Below are positions 27,037 through 37,134 of a stretch of 64,000 nucleotides of DNA, piece by piece; the stretch's first letter is position 1; the number at the start of each line of letters is the position of its first letter. Location: positions 372,001 through 436,000 of the forward strand of contig NZ_JAVJQE010000008.1 in the NCBI RefSeq assembly GCF_040218065.1, read 5' to 3'. The position numbers were made by a program, and so were the translations under genes. The notes below the pieces were generated by a model. The model worked only from the letters and a program-made list of their open reading frames with translations. It was not told where the DNA came from and did no database searches. This DNA comes from Marivibrio sp040218065. GTDB lineage: Bacteria > Pseudomonadota > Alphaproteobacteria > UBA8366 > Aestuariispiraceae.

Positions 27037-28197
27037 ATGGCCGACGTCACCGAAGCCCAGATCCTCGACGCTCTGCAAAGCGTGCAGGACCCCTTCGCCA
27101 AGCGAAGCGTGGTCTCGTGCGACATGATCTCCGGCATCGCGGTCAAGAACGGCATGGTGCAGTTCTCGATCGAGATCGACCCGGCGAAGGCCGGCGACTA
27201 CGAGACCGTACGGCGCAAGGCCGAGGACGCCGTCGCCGCCATCCCCGGCGTCCTATCTTCGACGGCGGTGCTGACCGCCGAAAGCAAAGGCAAGGCGAAG
27301 GGCGGGACGCAGGGCGCCGGACCGAAGGGCGGCGCCGCCGCCGGCTCGCAGAACCCGCAGGGTGCGGGCGCGGGCTCCGGGACCAGCGGCGCCAAGAAGG
27401 GCGGCGCGGCCGGGATCAAGCACATCGTCGCCGTCGCCTCCGGCAAGGGCGGCGTCGGCAAGTCGACGACGGCGGTCAATCTGGCGTTGGGTCTGAAGGC
27501 GCTTGGCCTCAAGATCGGCATGCTGGACGCCGACGTTTACGGCCCCTCTCAGCCGCGCATGCTGGGGGTTTCCGGCCGACCCGAATCGCCGGACGGCAAG
27601 ATCCTAAAGCCGATGGAGAATTACGGGATCAAGGCGATGTCGATGGGCTTTCTCGTCTCAGAGGACCAGCCGGTCGTCTGGCGCGGCCCGATGGTGATGG
27701 GCGCGCTGCAGCAGATGCTCGCCGACGTGGATTGGGGCGACCTCGACATCCTGATCGTCGATATGCCGCCGGGTACGGGCGACGCGCAGTTGACGATTTC
27801 GCAGAACACGCCGCTGTCCGGCGCGGTGATCGTCTCGACGCCCCAGGACATCGCGCTGCTCGACGCGCGCAAGGGTTTGAACATGTTCCGCAAGGTGGAC
27901 GTGCCGGTGCTCGGCATCATCGAGAACATGTCGATGTATGTCTGCCCGAACTGCGGCCACGAGGCGCACGTCTTCGGCCACGGCGGCGCGAAGCGCGAGG
28001 CGGAGAAGCTGGGAACGCCCTTCCTCGGCGAGATCCCGCTCGACATCCTGATCCGCGAGACCTCCGACGGCGGGCGTCCGGTGGTGGTGAGCGAGCCTGA
28101 CGGCCCGCACGCCAAGGCCTATCTCGCGATCGCCGAACAGGTGCGCGACTCCGTCCTCGGCGGGGCGCGCCAGGCGCCCAAGATCTCGATGGAGTAG
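27037..28197 (+). CDS. apbC: Mrp/NBP35-type ATP-binding Fe-S cluster carrier
   Basis: 386 residues. N-terminal MIP18/DUF59 domain (1-85), a low-complexity Gly/Ala/Lys linker (86-125), then the P-loop NTPase: Walker A SGKGGVGKST (135-144), VDMPPGTGDAQ, and the cluster-binding YVCPNCGHE (CxxC). ApbC binds and transfers 4Fe-4S clusters in the cytoplasm. The ATG at 27,037 starts the domain correctly; longer in-frame readings add unrelated residues. The CAP-domain gene begins 8 bp after the stop. Confidence 0.95.
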   Translation: MADVTEAQILDALQSVQDPFAKRSVVSCDMISGIAVKNGMVQFSIEIDPAKAGDYETVRRKAEDAVAAIPGVLSSTAVLTAESKGKAKGGTQGAGPKGGAAAGSQNPQGAGAGSGTSGAKKGGAAGIKHIVAVASGKGGVGKSTTAVNLALGLKALGLKIGMLDADVYGPSQPRMLGVSGRPESPDGKILKPMENYGIKAMSMGFLVSEDQPVVWRGPMVMGALQQMLADVDWGDLDILIVDMPPGTGDAQLTISQNTPLSGAVIVSTPQDIALLDARKGLNMFRKVDVPVLGIIENMSMYVCPNCGHEAHVFGHGGAKREAEKLGTPFLGEIPLDILIRETSDGGRPVVVSEPDGPHAKAYLAIAEQVRDSVLGGARQAPKISME

Positions 28198-28205
28198 GGA
28201 GCGCG

Positions 28206-29117
28206 ATGGGCGGCGCGGCGCGGCTTCGGATCCTAGCGGCGGGGTTTCTCGCCGTGCTGGCCGCCGGCCTCGCCGCCGCGCCGACGGCGCGGGCGCTCGA
28301 CGGACCCGAACGCGCGCTGATCGGCGCGATCAACGAGATCCGCGCGGAACGGGGGCTTGCGCCGCTGCGCTACGAGCCCCGCCTGGGTCGCATCGCGGAG
28401 GGCTATGCGGCCGCCTCCGCGCGCGGCGTCCGGCGCGACGATCCGGCCCTTGATGTGGCCGAACAGCTCTCCGACAGCGCGTACGCCTATCTCGCCATGC
28501 GCGCCTTTGTGGAAGGCGGCGACCTCGACCCTGTCGGGCAGGCGCGGGCCTGGGCCGCCGACCGCACGCGCCGGGAGGCGCTGCTCGACCCCGGCTTTGT
28601 CGAGATCGGGGCCGGCCATATCGCGCTCCCCCGCGCGCCGGCCGATCAACCGCAGCCGCCGCCTAACGTCTACAGCGTCGTCCTCGCCGCGCCGACCGGT
28701 CCCGCGGCGTCCGGCTGGGGCGATCGAATCCTGAGTTACGTCAACGCGTTCCGCGCCGAGAACGGCCTGATCCCGCTCAGCCGAAATCGGCTGCTCGATC
28801 AGGCGGCCCAGGCGCACGCCGAAGATATGGCGCGCCGGGACTTCTTCGCGCACCTCGCGCCGGAGGGAAGCGGACCCGCCGACCGGGTCGACCGTACCGG
28901 GTATCATTGGAGCGCGGTGCTGGAGAATCTCGCCGCCGGTCAGCCGACGCCTCGCGAGGTTGTCGACGGCTGGATCCGCTCGAAGACCGGCCACCGCGAG
29001 GCGATGCTCTCGAAGGACGTGCGCGAGATCGGCGTCGGGTATCGCTATCTGCCGCGCGACCGCGGGCGCTTGACGGTGCACCACTACTGGGCGATGACGC
29101 TGGCGGCGCCGCGCTAG
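28206..29117 (+). CDS. Secreted protein with two CAP (SCP/PR-1) domains
   Basis: 303 residues with a signal peptide (cleavage near ARA-LD, about 30). The second half (from about 175) is a complete CAP domain: VNAFRAENGLIPL, AQAHAEDMARRDFFAHLAP, ENLAAG, and GWIRSKTGHREAMLSKD with GVGY. The first half repeats the same start (INEIRAERGLAPLRYEPRLGRIAEGYA) but its later motifs are degenerate, with no FxH or HR(x)NI equivalent that I can place. The arrangement looks like an internal duplication with one decayed copy. Function of bacterial CAP proteins is poorly known. It starts 8 bp after apbC, with GGGAG upstream. Confidence 0.85.
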   Translation: MGGAARLRILAAGFLAVLAAGLAAAPTARALDGPERALIGAINEIRAERGLAPLRYEPRLGRIAEGYAAASARGVRRDDPALDVAEQLSDSAYAYLAMRAFVEGGDLDPVGQARAWAADRTRREALLDPGFVEIGAGHIALPRAPADQPQPPPNVYSVVLAAPTGPAASGWGDRILSYVNAFRAENGLIPLSRNRLLDQAAQAHAEDMARRDFFAHLAPEGSGPADRVDRTGYHWSAVLENLAAGQPTPREVVDGWIRSKTGHREAMLSKDVREIGVGYRYLPRDRGRLTVHHYWAMTLAAPR

Positions 29118-29200
29118 CCTAGGCGGGTCCGCTTCGTTAGGCTTAAGCGCGCTCTGATCTCCGCCCGTCTGTCGTCCCAACCGCTGGACCGCCGTCGCCG

Positions 29201-30406
29201 ATGACCGATCCCTCGACGCCCGATATTTTCGGACTGGCAGCGCCCGATCCGATACAGCCGGCGCTGCCGGAGATCGGCGCCGGGCCGGAGACGGCGACCG
29301 GCATCCTGCCGGCGCAGGGGATCAAGGCGGCCATCGAGCGCGGCGACCTGCGCGCGGATCGCGGGATCGACGAGGCGCAGATCCAGCCGGCCAGCCTCGA
29401 TCTGCGCCTGGGCGCGCTCGCCTACAAGCTGCCGGCGAGCTTCCTGCCCGGCCCGACCAAGACGGTGGAGCAGAAGCTCGCGCAGTTCGCGTTGGAGCGG
29501 ATCGCCCTCGACGGCCCGGACGGCGCGGTGCTGGAGCGGGGCTCGGTCTATCTCGTCCCGCTGCAGGAATCGGTAAGGCTGGGACGCCGCTGGTCGGGCT
29601 CGGCCAATCCCAAGAGCTCGACCGGGCGGCTGGACGTCTTCGCGCGGCTCATCACCGATCACGCCACCGAATTCGACGCCGTGCGCGAGCGCTATTGCGG
29701 GCCGCTCTATCTCGAGATCGCGCCGCGCTCCTTCCACGTGCGGGTGCGCGAAGGCTCGCGGCTCGCGCAGTTGCGTCTGCGCTTCGGCCGCCCGCGCACC
29801 TCCGACAGCTTCATCCGCGAGTTGAACGAACGCGCCCGGCTGGTGCATGACTCCGACGCCGACGCGCCGGGGGACGAGATCGACATCAAGCAGGGCGCGA
29901 TCGCGCTGTCGGTCGATCTGAAGTCCGCCGGGCCGGACGAGATCGTCGGCTATCGCGCCAAACGGGCCGAGGATGCGATCGACGTCGACCGGGTCGGCGT
30001 CTGCGAGCCGGCCGCGTTCTGGGAGCCGATCCGCAAGCCCGAAAGCGGCGGCATCGTGCTCGGCGTGGACGAGTTCTTCATCCTCGCCTCCAAGGAGAAG
30101 GTGGCGATCCCGGCCGACTACGCCGCCGACATGGTCGCCTACGACACCCAGGTGGGGGAGTTCCGCGTCCATTACGCCGGCTTCTTCGACCCGGGCTTCG
30201 GCTATGAGGGCGATCGACCGGCGGGCGCGAAGATCGTCCTGGAGGTGCGCAGTCACGAGGTGCCCTTCTTGATCGACCACGGCCAGATCATGGGTCGCGT
30301 CCTGTTCGAGCGCCTGAGCCGCCCGACCGACCGCCCCTACGGATCCGGCATCGGCTCCAACTATCAGGGGCAGGCGCTGGCGCTCTCGAAGCAGTTCCGG
30401 CGGTAG
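29201..30406 (+). CDS. dcd: 2'-deoxycytidine 5'-triphosphate deaminase (double-domain type)
   Basis: 401 residues, about twice the length of a classical Dcd, with two dUTPase-like folds. The first half includes IQPASLDLRLGALAYKLP, GSVYLVPLQESV and SANPKSSTGRLDVFARLI; the second repeats the pattern (GGIVLGVDEFFILASKEKV, FFDPGFGYEG, and EVRSHEVPFLIDHGQ). This long form is common in alphaproteobacteria. The enzyme deaminates dCTP to dUTP for thymidylate synthesis. The first about 30 residues are a variable lead. Confidence 0.93.
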   Translation: MTDPSTPDIFGLAAPDPIQPALPEIGAGPETATGILPAQGIKAAIERGDLRADRGIDEAQIQPASLDLRLGALAYKLPASFLPGPTKTVEQKLAQFALERIALDGPDGAVLERGSVYLVPLQESVRLGRRWSGSANPKSSTGRLDVFARLITDHATEFDAVRERYCGPLYLEIAPRSFHVRVREGSRLAQLRLRFGRPRTSDSFIRELNERARLVHDSDADAPGDEIDIKQGAIALSVDLKSAGPDEIVGYRAKRAEDAIDVDRVGVCEPAAFWEPIRKPESGGIVLGVDEFFILASKEKVAIPADYAADMVAYDTQVGEFRVHYAGFFDPGFGYEGDRPAGAKIVLEVRSHEVPFLIDHGQIMGRVLFERLSRPTDRPYGSGIGSNYQGQALALSKQFRR

Positions 30407-30442
30407 GGGGCGGACCGCTCGAAGACCCCCCCCCTTCCCCCC

Positions 30443-30529
30443 GGAGGCGCCCCCGCGAAGGCGGGGGCCTCCAGCAACGCGCTCAAGCGATGGAGGGGGC
30501 GGGTCCCCGCCTTCGCGGGGACCCGCCCC
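30443..30529. repeat. Pair of inverted REP-like hairpins flanked by poly-C tracts
   Basis: Two hairpins in opposite orientation share the motif CCCCGCGAAGGCGGGG. The first (30,443-30,472) has a GAAG loop; the second (30,496-30,529) has a 15-bp perfect stem with a CTTC loop. Runs of 9-10 C lie outside both (30,426 and 30,550). The layout is that of a BIME-type element made of two inverted REPs. The motif itself is a familiar dispersed palindrome of alphaproteobacteria. Confidence 0.7.
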
Positions 30530-30666
30530 GAAGGCTGGATTGACTTGATCCCCCCCCCTGCAGAACCGGAACCCGCGGCCAGCCTGGCCCCGCCCCCCGT
30601 CTTTCACAATCCCCCGGCCCGTGCCATAGCTTGGGAAAATCGACATCAACCGGGGGGACGCGATCC

Positions 30667-31425
30667 ATGCATGCGCGCGCATTGAAGAAGATCTGGGAGG
30701 AGGGCGGCGTCGCCGTCGGCTGCATGCTGATGGCCGACAGCGCGATTACGGCGGAGACCCTGGCCCACGCCGGCTTCGACTTCCTGATCGTCGACCGCCA
30801 GCACGGCGGCATGGACGAGGGGACGGCGATCGCCATGACCACGGCGGTCGCCGGCGCGGGCTGCACGCCGATCATGCGGGTTCCCTCGAACGACGCGGCC
30901 GTGATCGGCCGGGCGCTCGACTGCGGGGCCGGCGGAATCATCGCGCCGCTGACCGACACGGCCGACGACGCCAAGGCGATCGTCGCCGCCAGCCATTACC
31001 CGCCCGAGGGGCGGCGCAGCTGGGGGCCGGTGCGCGCGGGGCTCACCGGCGGGCCGAACTACGCGGCCGAGGCGAACGCGGCCGTCTTCGCCTCCGGCAT
31101 GATCGAGACGCGCGACGGTTTCGACGCGCTCGACGAAATCCTAGCGACGCCGAACCTGCACGGCCTGCTGGTCGGGCCGAACGATCTCGGCTTCACCTTC
31201 GGCAATCTGCCCAAGCCCATGCCGGACGACCCCGACGTGGTGGAGGCGATCAAGATCATCCCGAAAAAGGCGGCGGAGGCCGGCGTGATGGCCGGCATCC
31301 ACTGCGGCGACGCCGAGATGGCGAATGAGATGATCGCGCTCGGCTACCGCTGGATCAGCCTGAACGTCGACCTGGCCTTCATGCGCGGCGCGGCGGAGAG
31401 CGCGCTGGGGCGATTGAAGCGCTAG
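30667..31425 (+). CDS. HpcH/HpaI-type class II aldolase
   Basis: 252 residues. Aldolases of this family cleave 2-keto-4-hydroxy acids to pyruvate (or a 2-keto acid) plus an aldehyde, using a divalent metal. Visible features: GFDFLIVDRQHGGMD (catalytic histidine region), MRVPSNDAAVIGRALDCGAGGIIAP, SYMIET-equivalent FASGMIETRDGFD, and LLVGPNDLG. The ATG follows GGGGGGA. The typical arginine and metal-binding glutamate positions are present. It is upstream of formaldehyde detoxification genes, so an aldehyde-releasing role is plausible but not shown. Confidence 0.9.
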   Translation: MHARALKKIWEEGGVAVGCMLMADSAITAETLAHAGFDFLIVDRQHGGMDEGTAIAMTTAVAGAGCTPIMRVPSNDAAVIGRALDCGAGGIIAPLTDTADDAKAIVAASHYPPEGRRSWGPVRAGLTGGPNYAAEANAAVFASGMIETRDGFDALDEILATPNLHGLLVGPNDLGFTFGNLPKPMPDDPDVVEAIKIIPKKAAEAGVMAGIHCGDAEMANEMIALGYRWISLNVDLAFMRGAAESALGRLKR

Positions 31426-31509
31426 GCCCTTGTTGCGCAGGCTTGGATCGGCTGGCACGATCCCCACACAAACAGGCGGAAAGACGCATCAAGCGGGAGG
31501 AGCAGTTCC

Positions 31510-32619
<1,110 letters not shown>

Positions 32620-32633
32620 GGCGCGGGGCCCGT

Positions 32634-33473
32634 ATGACCTTCGAGACGATCAGCGAGAACAAATGCTTCGGCGGGATCCAGGCGGTCTATCGCCATGAGA
32701 GCCGGGAGACCGGGACGGCGATGCGGGTCTCCGTCTACCACCCGCCGGAGGGGCTGGAGGGTCCGCCGCCGGTCCTCTATTGGCTGTCCGGGCTGACCTG
32801 CACGGAAGAGAACTTCACCGTGAAGGCGGGCGCCCAGCGTTGGGCGGCGGAGTACGGGATCGCCGTCGTGGCCCCCGACACCAGCCCGCGCGGCGAGGGC
32901 GTGCCGGACGAGGACGCCTACGATTTCGGCAGCGGCGCCGGTTTCTACGTCGACGCGACGGTCGCGCCGTGGGACCGGAACTACCGCATGTATTCCTACA
33001 TCGCCGATGAACTGCCGACGCTGGCCGAGCGGGAGTTCGGCTTCGACGGCGCGCGGCGCGGGATCTTCGGCCATTCGATGGGCGGGCACGGCGCGCTCAC
33101 CATCGCGCTCAAGCATCCCGACCGCTTCAAGTCGGTCTCCGCCTTCGCGCCGATCGCGGCCCCGGCGACGGTCCCGTGGGGCCAGAAGGCGCTGAAAGGC
33201 TATCTGGGATCGGACGAAGCGGCGTGGGCCGACTACGATTCCTGCAAGCTGGTGGAGGCGCGCGGCTGGCCGTCGGACATCCTGATCGACCAGGGCGACG
33301 CCGACCAATTCCTGACCGAGCAGCTTCGCCCGGAGCTGTTTCAGGAGGCCTGCAACCGCGCCGGGGTCGATCTGGAGCTGCGCCTGCAGCAGGGCTACGA
33401 CCACAGCTATTTCTTCATCGCCACCTTCATGGGCGAGCATTTCGCCTGGCACGCGGAGCGGCTGGGCGTCTAG
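32634..33473 (+). CDS. fghA: S-formylglutathione hydrolase
   Basis: Hydrolyses S-formylglutathione to formate and glutathione, completing the pathway begun by frmA. 279 residues of the esterase D type. Nucleophile S148 in GHSMGGHGAL, oxyanion region WLSGLTCTEENF, and the catalytic histidine in GYDHSYFFI. It follows frmA by 14 bp in the same unit, as in many bacteria that detoxify formaldehyde from methylated compounds. Confidence 0.97.
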   Translation: MTFETISENKCFGGIQAVYRHESRETGTAMRVSVYHPPEGLEGPPPVLYWLSGLTCTEENFTVKAGAQRWAAEYGIAVVAPDTSPRGEGVPDEDAYDFGSGAGFYVDATVAPWDRNYRMYSYIADELPTLAEREFGFDGARRGIFGHSMGGHGALTIALKHPDRFKSVSAFAPIAAPATVPWGQKALKGYLGSDEAAWADYDSCKLVEARGWPSDILIDQGDADQFLTEQLRPELFQEACNRAGVDLELRLQQGYDHSYFFIATFMGEHFAWHAERLGV

Positions 33474-33486
33474 ATGTCGGCGACGC

Positions 33487-34359
33487 TCACGTCCGGCAGG
33501 CGCGCTGGAACGCGGCCGGCGTCACCCCCACCACGCTCTTGAAGCAGCGCGTCAGATGCGCCTGGTCGCAGAAGCCGGCGTCCAGCGCGGCGTCCGCGGG
33601 GCTCGCGCCGGCGGCGAGCCGCCGCTTCGCGCGGATCACCCGGCGCGACAGGCGATAGGCGTGCGGCGTCACGCCCAGCGTCTTGCGGAAGCTGCGGATC
33701 AGCCGGTAGCGGCTGAAGCCGACCAGCGCCGCCAGATCCTCCAGCGACCAATCCTGATCCAGCGTCTCCTCGATCGCCTCGGCGACGCGCGCGACCGCGC
33801 GATCCTCGCGCCGCGCCAGGCGGGCGGGGTCCGGCCGCTCGCCGCAGCGCCGAATCAGCAGCGCCAGCGCCTCGACCAGCGCGCCGTCGCTCTGCAGCCG
33901 TTCGGCGTCCGCTTCGAGCAGCGCGTGCGCGCGGCGAAAGGCGTCGGTCACGGCCGGGTCGCCGACCAGCGCTTCCGGGAAATGCGGCGCCTCGCGCGGG
34001 CGGTCGGCCAACTCGCCCGCGATCTCGGCCATCAGCTCCTGCGCGGGATACATCATACGATAGCGATAGCCGGCCTCGCCCGGCCGCCCGTCATGCAGCT
34101 CGTGCGGGTCGAGGATGATGAGATCGCCGGCGCCGGCCGCATGCTCCTGTCCGCGGTAGCGATAGAACTCCACCCCCGCCTCGATCACGCCGAGCGCGTA
34201 GGTGTCGTGCACGTGCGGGGCGTAGACATGGCGGACGAACTGGGCCGACAGACACTCCAGATCGCGCCAACGCGGATCGCGCCAGAAGCGCGCCTCCTCG
34301 GCCGCGCCCAACGGCTCCGCCGCCAGGGCCGATTGCTGATCGATCGTTTGTTGGGTCAT
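33487..34359 (-). CDS. AraC-family transcriptional regulator
   Basis: 290 residues. N-terminal AraC_binding cupin (HVYAPHVHDTYALGVIEAG, DLIILDPHELHDG) and C-terminal double helix-turn-helix: first at WSLEDLAALVGFSRYRLIRSFRKTLGVTPHAY, second at ADAALDAGFCDQAHLTRCFKSVVGVTPAAF. Start ATG chosen at 34,359. It converges on fghA with 13 bp between stops. Ligand and target are unknown. Confidence 0.93.
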   Translation of the reverse strand: MTQQTIDQQSALAAEPLGAAEEARFWRDPRWRDLECLSAQFVRHVYAPHVHDTYALGVIEAGVEFYRYRGQEHAAGAGDLIILDPHELHDGRPGEAGYRYRMMYPAQELMAEIAGELADRPREAPHFPEALVGDPAVTDAFRRAHALLEADAERLQSDGALVEALALLIRRCGERPDPARLARREDRAVARVAEAIEETLDQDWSLEDLAALVGFSRYRLIRSFRKTLGVTPHAYRLSRRVIRAKRRLAAGASPADAALDAGFCDQAHLTRCFKSVVGVTPAAFQRACRT

Positions 34360-34403
34360 GACGGCGGAACGATAGCACGCAGCCTGCGGCCGCTCTTGTA
34401 GAA

Positions 34404-34955
34404 TTGTGCGCGGTTGCGACCCGGTCGCCGTCGCATCGCTTCGATTTCGCAGCGGAGAGGTTGGTCGCCCTCGACGCCGCCGCCAGCGCCCGCGACGAGG
34501 GCGGCGCCGCGCACGGCGCGGGTGACGGCGTGCAGCAAAAGGGCGATGAGCGCGCGCCGCCCGGCCCTCCGGCGGATACGGCGACGCGGCGCGTCGATCT
34601 GTCCTACAAGGCGAGACGGGCCTCACAGCCCTATGAACTTGAGCTCGACGACGCCGTCTATCGCTTCGGCTCGGCGGCGCAGCTTCTGACCGACAGGTTG
34701 GAGATCTTGGAGTCGCGCTGGCCGGGCGTGCTGGAGCGGCTGGCGCAGGGCAAGAAGCGCACCAAGCGCCCCGTCGCGCGGCGTCGCGAGGATCTGTACG
34801 ACAGGCCGCATCCGATCGAACACTCGGCCGAGCGCGCGAGCGGCTACTTCGTCGCGACGAACAATCGGGCCGACGAGGTTTTGGGGATCATGCGGCGCGC
34901 GTTGTTCGAGACCGGCGCGGCCGAAAACCCCGACCGGCAGGTGCGGCGCGGCTGA
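34404..34955 (+). CDS. Hypothetical protein of uncertain start
   Basis: Up to 183 residues from a TTG; no ribosome site is convincing and the true start may lie later. The C-terminal about 110 residues read like real protein: VDLSYKARRASQPYELELDD, RWPGVLERLAQGKKRTKRPVARRRED (strongly basic), and ASGYFVATNNRADEVLGIMRRAL. The first 60 residues are low-complexity. No family is recognised. It fills the gap between the AraC gene and the enoyl-CoA hydratase gene. Confidence 0.45.
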   Translation: MCAVATRSPSHRFDFAAERLVALDAAASARDEGGAAHGAGDGVQQKGDERAPPGPPADTATRRVDLSYKARRASQPYELELDDAVYRFGSAAQLLTDRLEILESRWPGVLERLAQGKKRTKRPVARRREDLYDRPHPIEHSAERASGYFVATNNRADEVLGIMRRALFETGAAENPDRQVRRG

Positions 34956-34972
34956 CCTGACCCGCCCCGCCG

Positions 34973-35731
34973 CTAGAAGCCGGCGATCCGCCGCGCGGTT
35001 TCCGGATCGCGGAAGCCGGCGACCGTTGCCTCCGTTTCCAGCGCCATGGCGCGCTCCAGATCCTCGGCCGCCAATCCGTAGGCGAGGCAACGTTTGAGGG
35101 CTGCGACCGGCCCGGGCGGCAGGGCGGCGACCCGGGCTGCGAGCGCGCGGGCGTTCTCTTCCAGCGCTTCCTCGGGGACGACATCGTGCAACAGACCCCA
35201 GCGCTTCGCGTCCTCGGCCTCGAAGCGCTCGCCGAACAGGATAAGCTCGCGCGCCTTGGCGAGCCCGACGAGCCGCGGCAGCAAGGCGGTCACGGCCCCG
35301 GTGACGAACAGGCCCCAGGAGACCTCCGGGAAGAAGAAGCGCGTCCCCCGGGACGCCACCGCCAGGTCGCAGTTGATCACCCACTCCAGGCCGCCGCCCA
35401 CGGCCCAGCCGCGGATCGCGCCGATCACGGGCGTGCGACCCAGCACCAGGGCGCGGGTGACGTCCTGGATCGCCTCGACATAGGTGCGGCTGGCGCCCTC
35501 GCTGTCGCCGGCCTGGGCGTCGAACTCCTTCAGATCGTCGCCGGCGCAGAAGGCGCGGCCTTCACCGGTCAGCAGGATCGCCTGGACGGCCGGGTCGGCG
35601 TCGGCCGCGCGCAGCGCCGCCGTCAGGTCGGCCAGCAAGGCCGGGTTGATCGCGTTCAACCGATCCGGCCGGTTGAGGCTGACGCGCCGCACGCCGTCGC
35701 CGATATCCTGCACCAAGACCGCCTCGCCCAT
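34973..35731 (-). CDS. Enoyl-CoA hydratase/isomerase family protein
   Basis: 252-residue crotonase-fold enzyme. ILLTGEGRAFCAGDDLKEF and IGAIRGWAVGGGLEWVINCDLAVAS give the CoA and oxyanion regions; FFFPEVSWGLFVTG holds the position of the first catalytic glutamate. Crotonases hydrate or isomerise CoA esters in acid degradation. It follows the PaaK-like ligase gene by 9 bp on the minus strand, so the ligase product is its likely substrate. Confidence 0.92.
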   Translation of the reverse strand: MGEAVLVQDIGDGVRRVSLNRPDRLNAINPALLADLTAALRAADADPAVQAILLTGEGRAFCAGDDLKEFDAQAGDSEGASRTYVEAIQDVTRALVLGRTPVIGAIRGWAVGGGLEWVINCDLAVASRGTRFFFPEVSWGLFVTGAVTALLPRLVGLAKARELILFGERFEAEDAKRWGLLHDVVPEEALEENARALAARVAALPPGPVAALKRCLAYGLAAEDLERAMALETEATVAGFRDPETARRIAGF

Positions 35732-35740
35732 GATCCGCTC

Positions 35741-37054
35741 CTACCCGTCCTCGTCCAGGCGCACCACGCGCCGCGTTTTGCCCTCGGTGCGCGGCAGCGC
35801 GCCGAACTCCAGCATGTGGACCGTCGCGCTGACGCCCAACTCGCTTTTGATCCGCGCTTCGAGGGCGCGGGCCAGCGCGTCGTCCGGCGCTCGGCCTTCC
35901 GCCGCCTCGGCCTGAACCGGCAGTCTGTCGTAGGGGCCGGGCCCGGGCAGTGCGATGCGGTACTCCCCCGACAACCCCGCCTGCGCCGTGACGCAGGCCG
36001 CGATCTGGGTGGGGAAGATGTTGATCCCGCGCACCACCACCATGTCGTCCGCCCGGCCGACGACCCGGAAGCGCGGGCTCGTCCGTCCGCAGGGCGCGCG
36101 GTCGGTCGCGACCAGGTCGATCACGTCGCCGGTTCGGAAACGCGCCAGCGGCTGGCATTCCCGCGCCATATGGGTCAGCACCAATTCGCCGCGCTCGCCG
36201 GCGCGCCACGGTTTCGGGGCGCCGCTGTCGGGGTCGATCAGCTCGGGGTGCAGCACGTCCAGCGCCATGAAGTGCAAGCTTGAGTCCGCCGCCGTCTGGG
36301 CCGCGAAATTGCAGAAGACGTCCGAGACGCCGTAATTCGCGTTGCGCGCCTGAAACCCCCAGACGCCCTCCAGCCGGGCGCGGAAGGCCGGATCGTCGAG
36401 GCCCGGCTCCCCCCCGAAGAGGCCGAGTTCGAGCCGCAGATCGGCGGGCGCGAGGTCGGGGAAGTCGTCGGCGATCACGCGTTCGAGGACGGCCGGGTAG
36501 CTGGGCGTGCACGAAATCGCCTGGACGCCCAGCTCGCGGATGGTGCGGATCAGCATCCGACTGTCGCCGACGCCGAAGGGGACGACCGTCGCGCCCGCGG
36601 CCTCCAGGGTCGTGTGGTCGGTGAAGCCGCCCATCCAGAGCCGATAGTTGAGGCAATGGACGACCCGCACGCCCGGCGCGAGGCCGGCGGCGCGCTGCGC
36701 CCGCGCGCCGACGATCGCCGTTTGATGCGCGTCCTCTGCGGAGAGCGCGAGAGTCATGGCCTGGCCGGTCGTGCCGGAGGTGCGATGGACGCGGGCGATT
36801 CGCTCCGGAGGCGCCGCGAGATAAGAGCCGAAGGGCGGATGCGCCGACTGATCCTCCCGGAGCGTCGCCTTGTCGATCAGCGGAAGGTCGGGCAGGTCCT
36901 CCAAGCGCTCCGGCGGGGCGGCCCCGTCCCAGGCCGCGTGCAGGAAGGCGGAGGCGGCGAGCCGAGCGCGCTGGTCTTCCCACAGCGTTTGGCGCCGGCG
37001 CGCCAGCGCCTCCAGCTCCGCAAAATCCGCTCCATCCGCCAGCGCCTCTCTCAT
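35741..37054 (-). CDS. Phenylacetate-CoA ligase (PaaK)-like AMP-forming enzyme
   Basis: 437 residues, typical of PaaK. Activates an aryl or related acid to its CoA thioester with ATP. Core motif VHRTSGTTGQAMTLALS (about 110-125), then ATVVPFGVGDSRM, MALDVLHPELIDPDSG, and TDRAPCGRTSPRFRVVGRADDMVVVRGINIFPTQI. It lies divergent from a TetR gene with a 30-bp palindrome between them, and is followed by a crotonase. The substrate acid is not identified. Confidence 0.92.
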   Translation of the reverse strand: MREALADGADFAELEALARRRQTLWEDQRARLAASAFLHAAWDGAAPPERLEDLPDLPLIDKATLREDQSAHPPFGSYLAAPPERIARVHRTSGTTGQAMTLALSAEDAHQTAIVGARAQRAAGLAPGVRVVHCLNYRLWMGGFTDHTTLEAAGATVVPFGVGDSRMLIRTIRELGVQAISCTPSYPAVLERVIADDFPDLAPADLRLELGLFGGEPGLDDPAFRARLEGVWGFQARNANYGVSDVFCNFAAQTAADSSLHFMALDVLHPELIDPDSGAPKPWRAGERGELVLTHMARECQPLARFRTGDVIDLVATDRAPCGRTSPRFRVVGRADDMVVVRGINIFPTQIAACVTAQAGLSGEYRIALPGPGPYDRLPVQAEAAEGRAPDDALARALEARIKSELGVSATVHMLEFGALPRTEGKTRRVVRLDEDG

Positions 37055-37069
37055 CGCGCGCTCTTTCTA

Positions 37070-37099
37070 AAAACTGATAATGATGTCATTATCAGTTTT
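37070..37099. promoter_or_regulatory. 30-bp palindromic operator between ligase and tetR genes
   Basis: Perfect inverted repeat with 14-bp arms AAAACTGATAATGA around a 2-base centre. It lies 15 bp before the ligase start (37,054) and 35 bp before the tetR start (37,135). Each arm contains GATAAT, a near-consensus -10, on both strands, so repressor binding would cover both divergent promoters. A TetR dimer or pair of dimers is the expected binder. Confidence 0.85.
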
Positions 37100-37134
37100 G
37101 AGCAACGCCGATGCGCGGTCAAGAGGCTTCAGCC

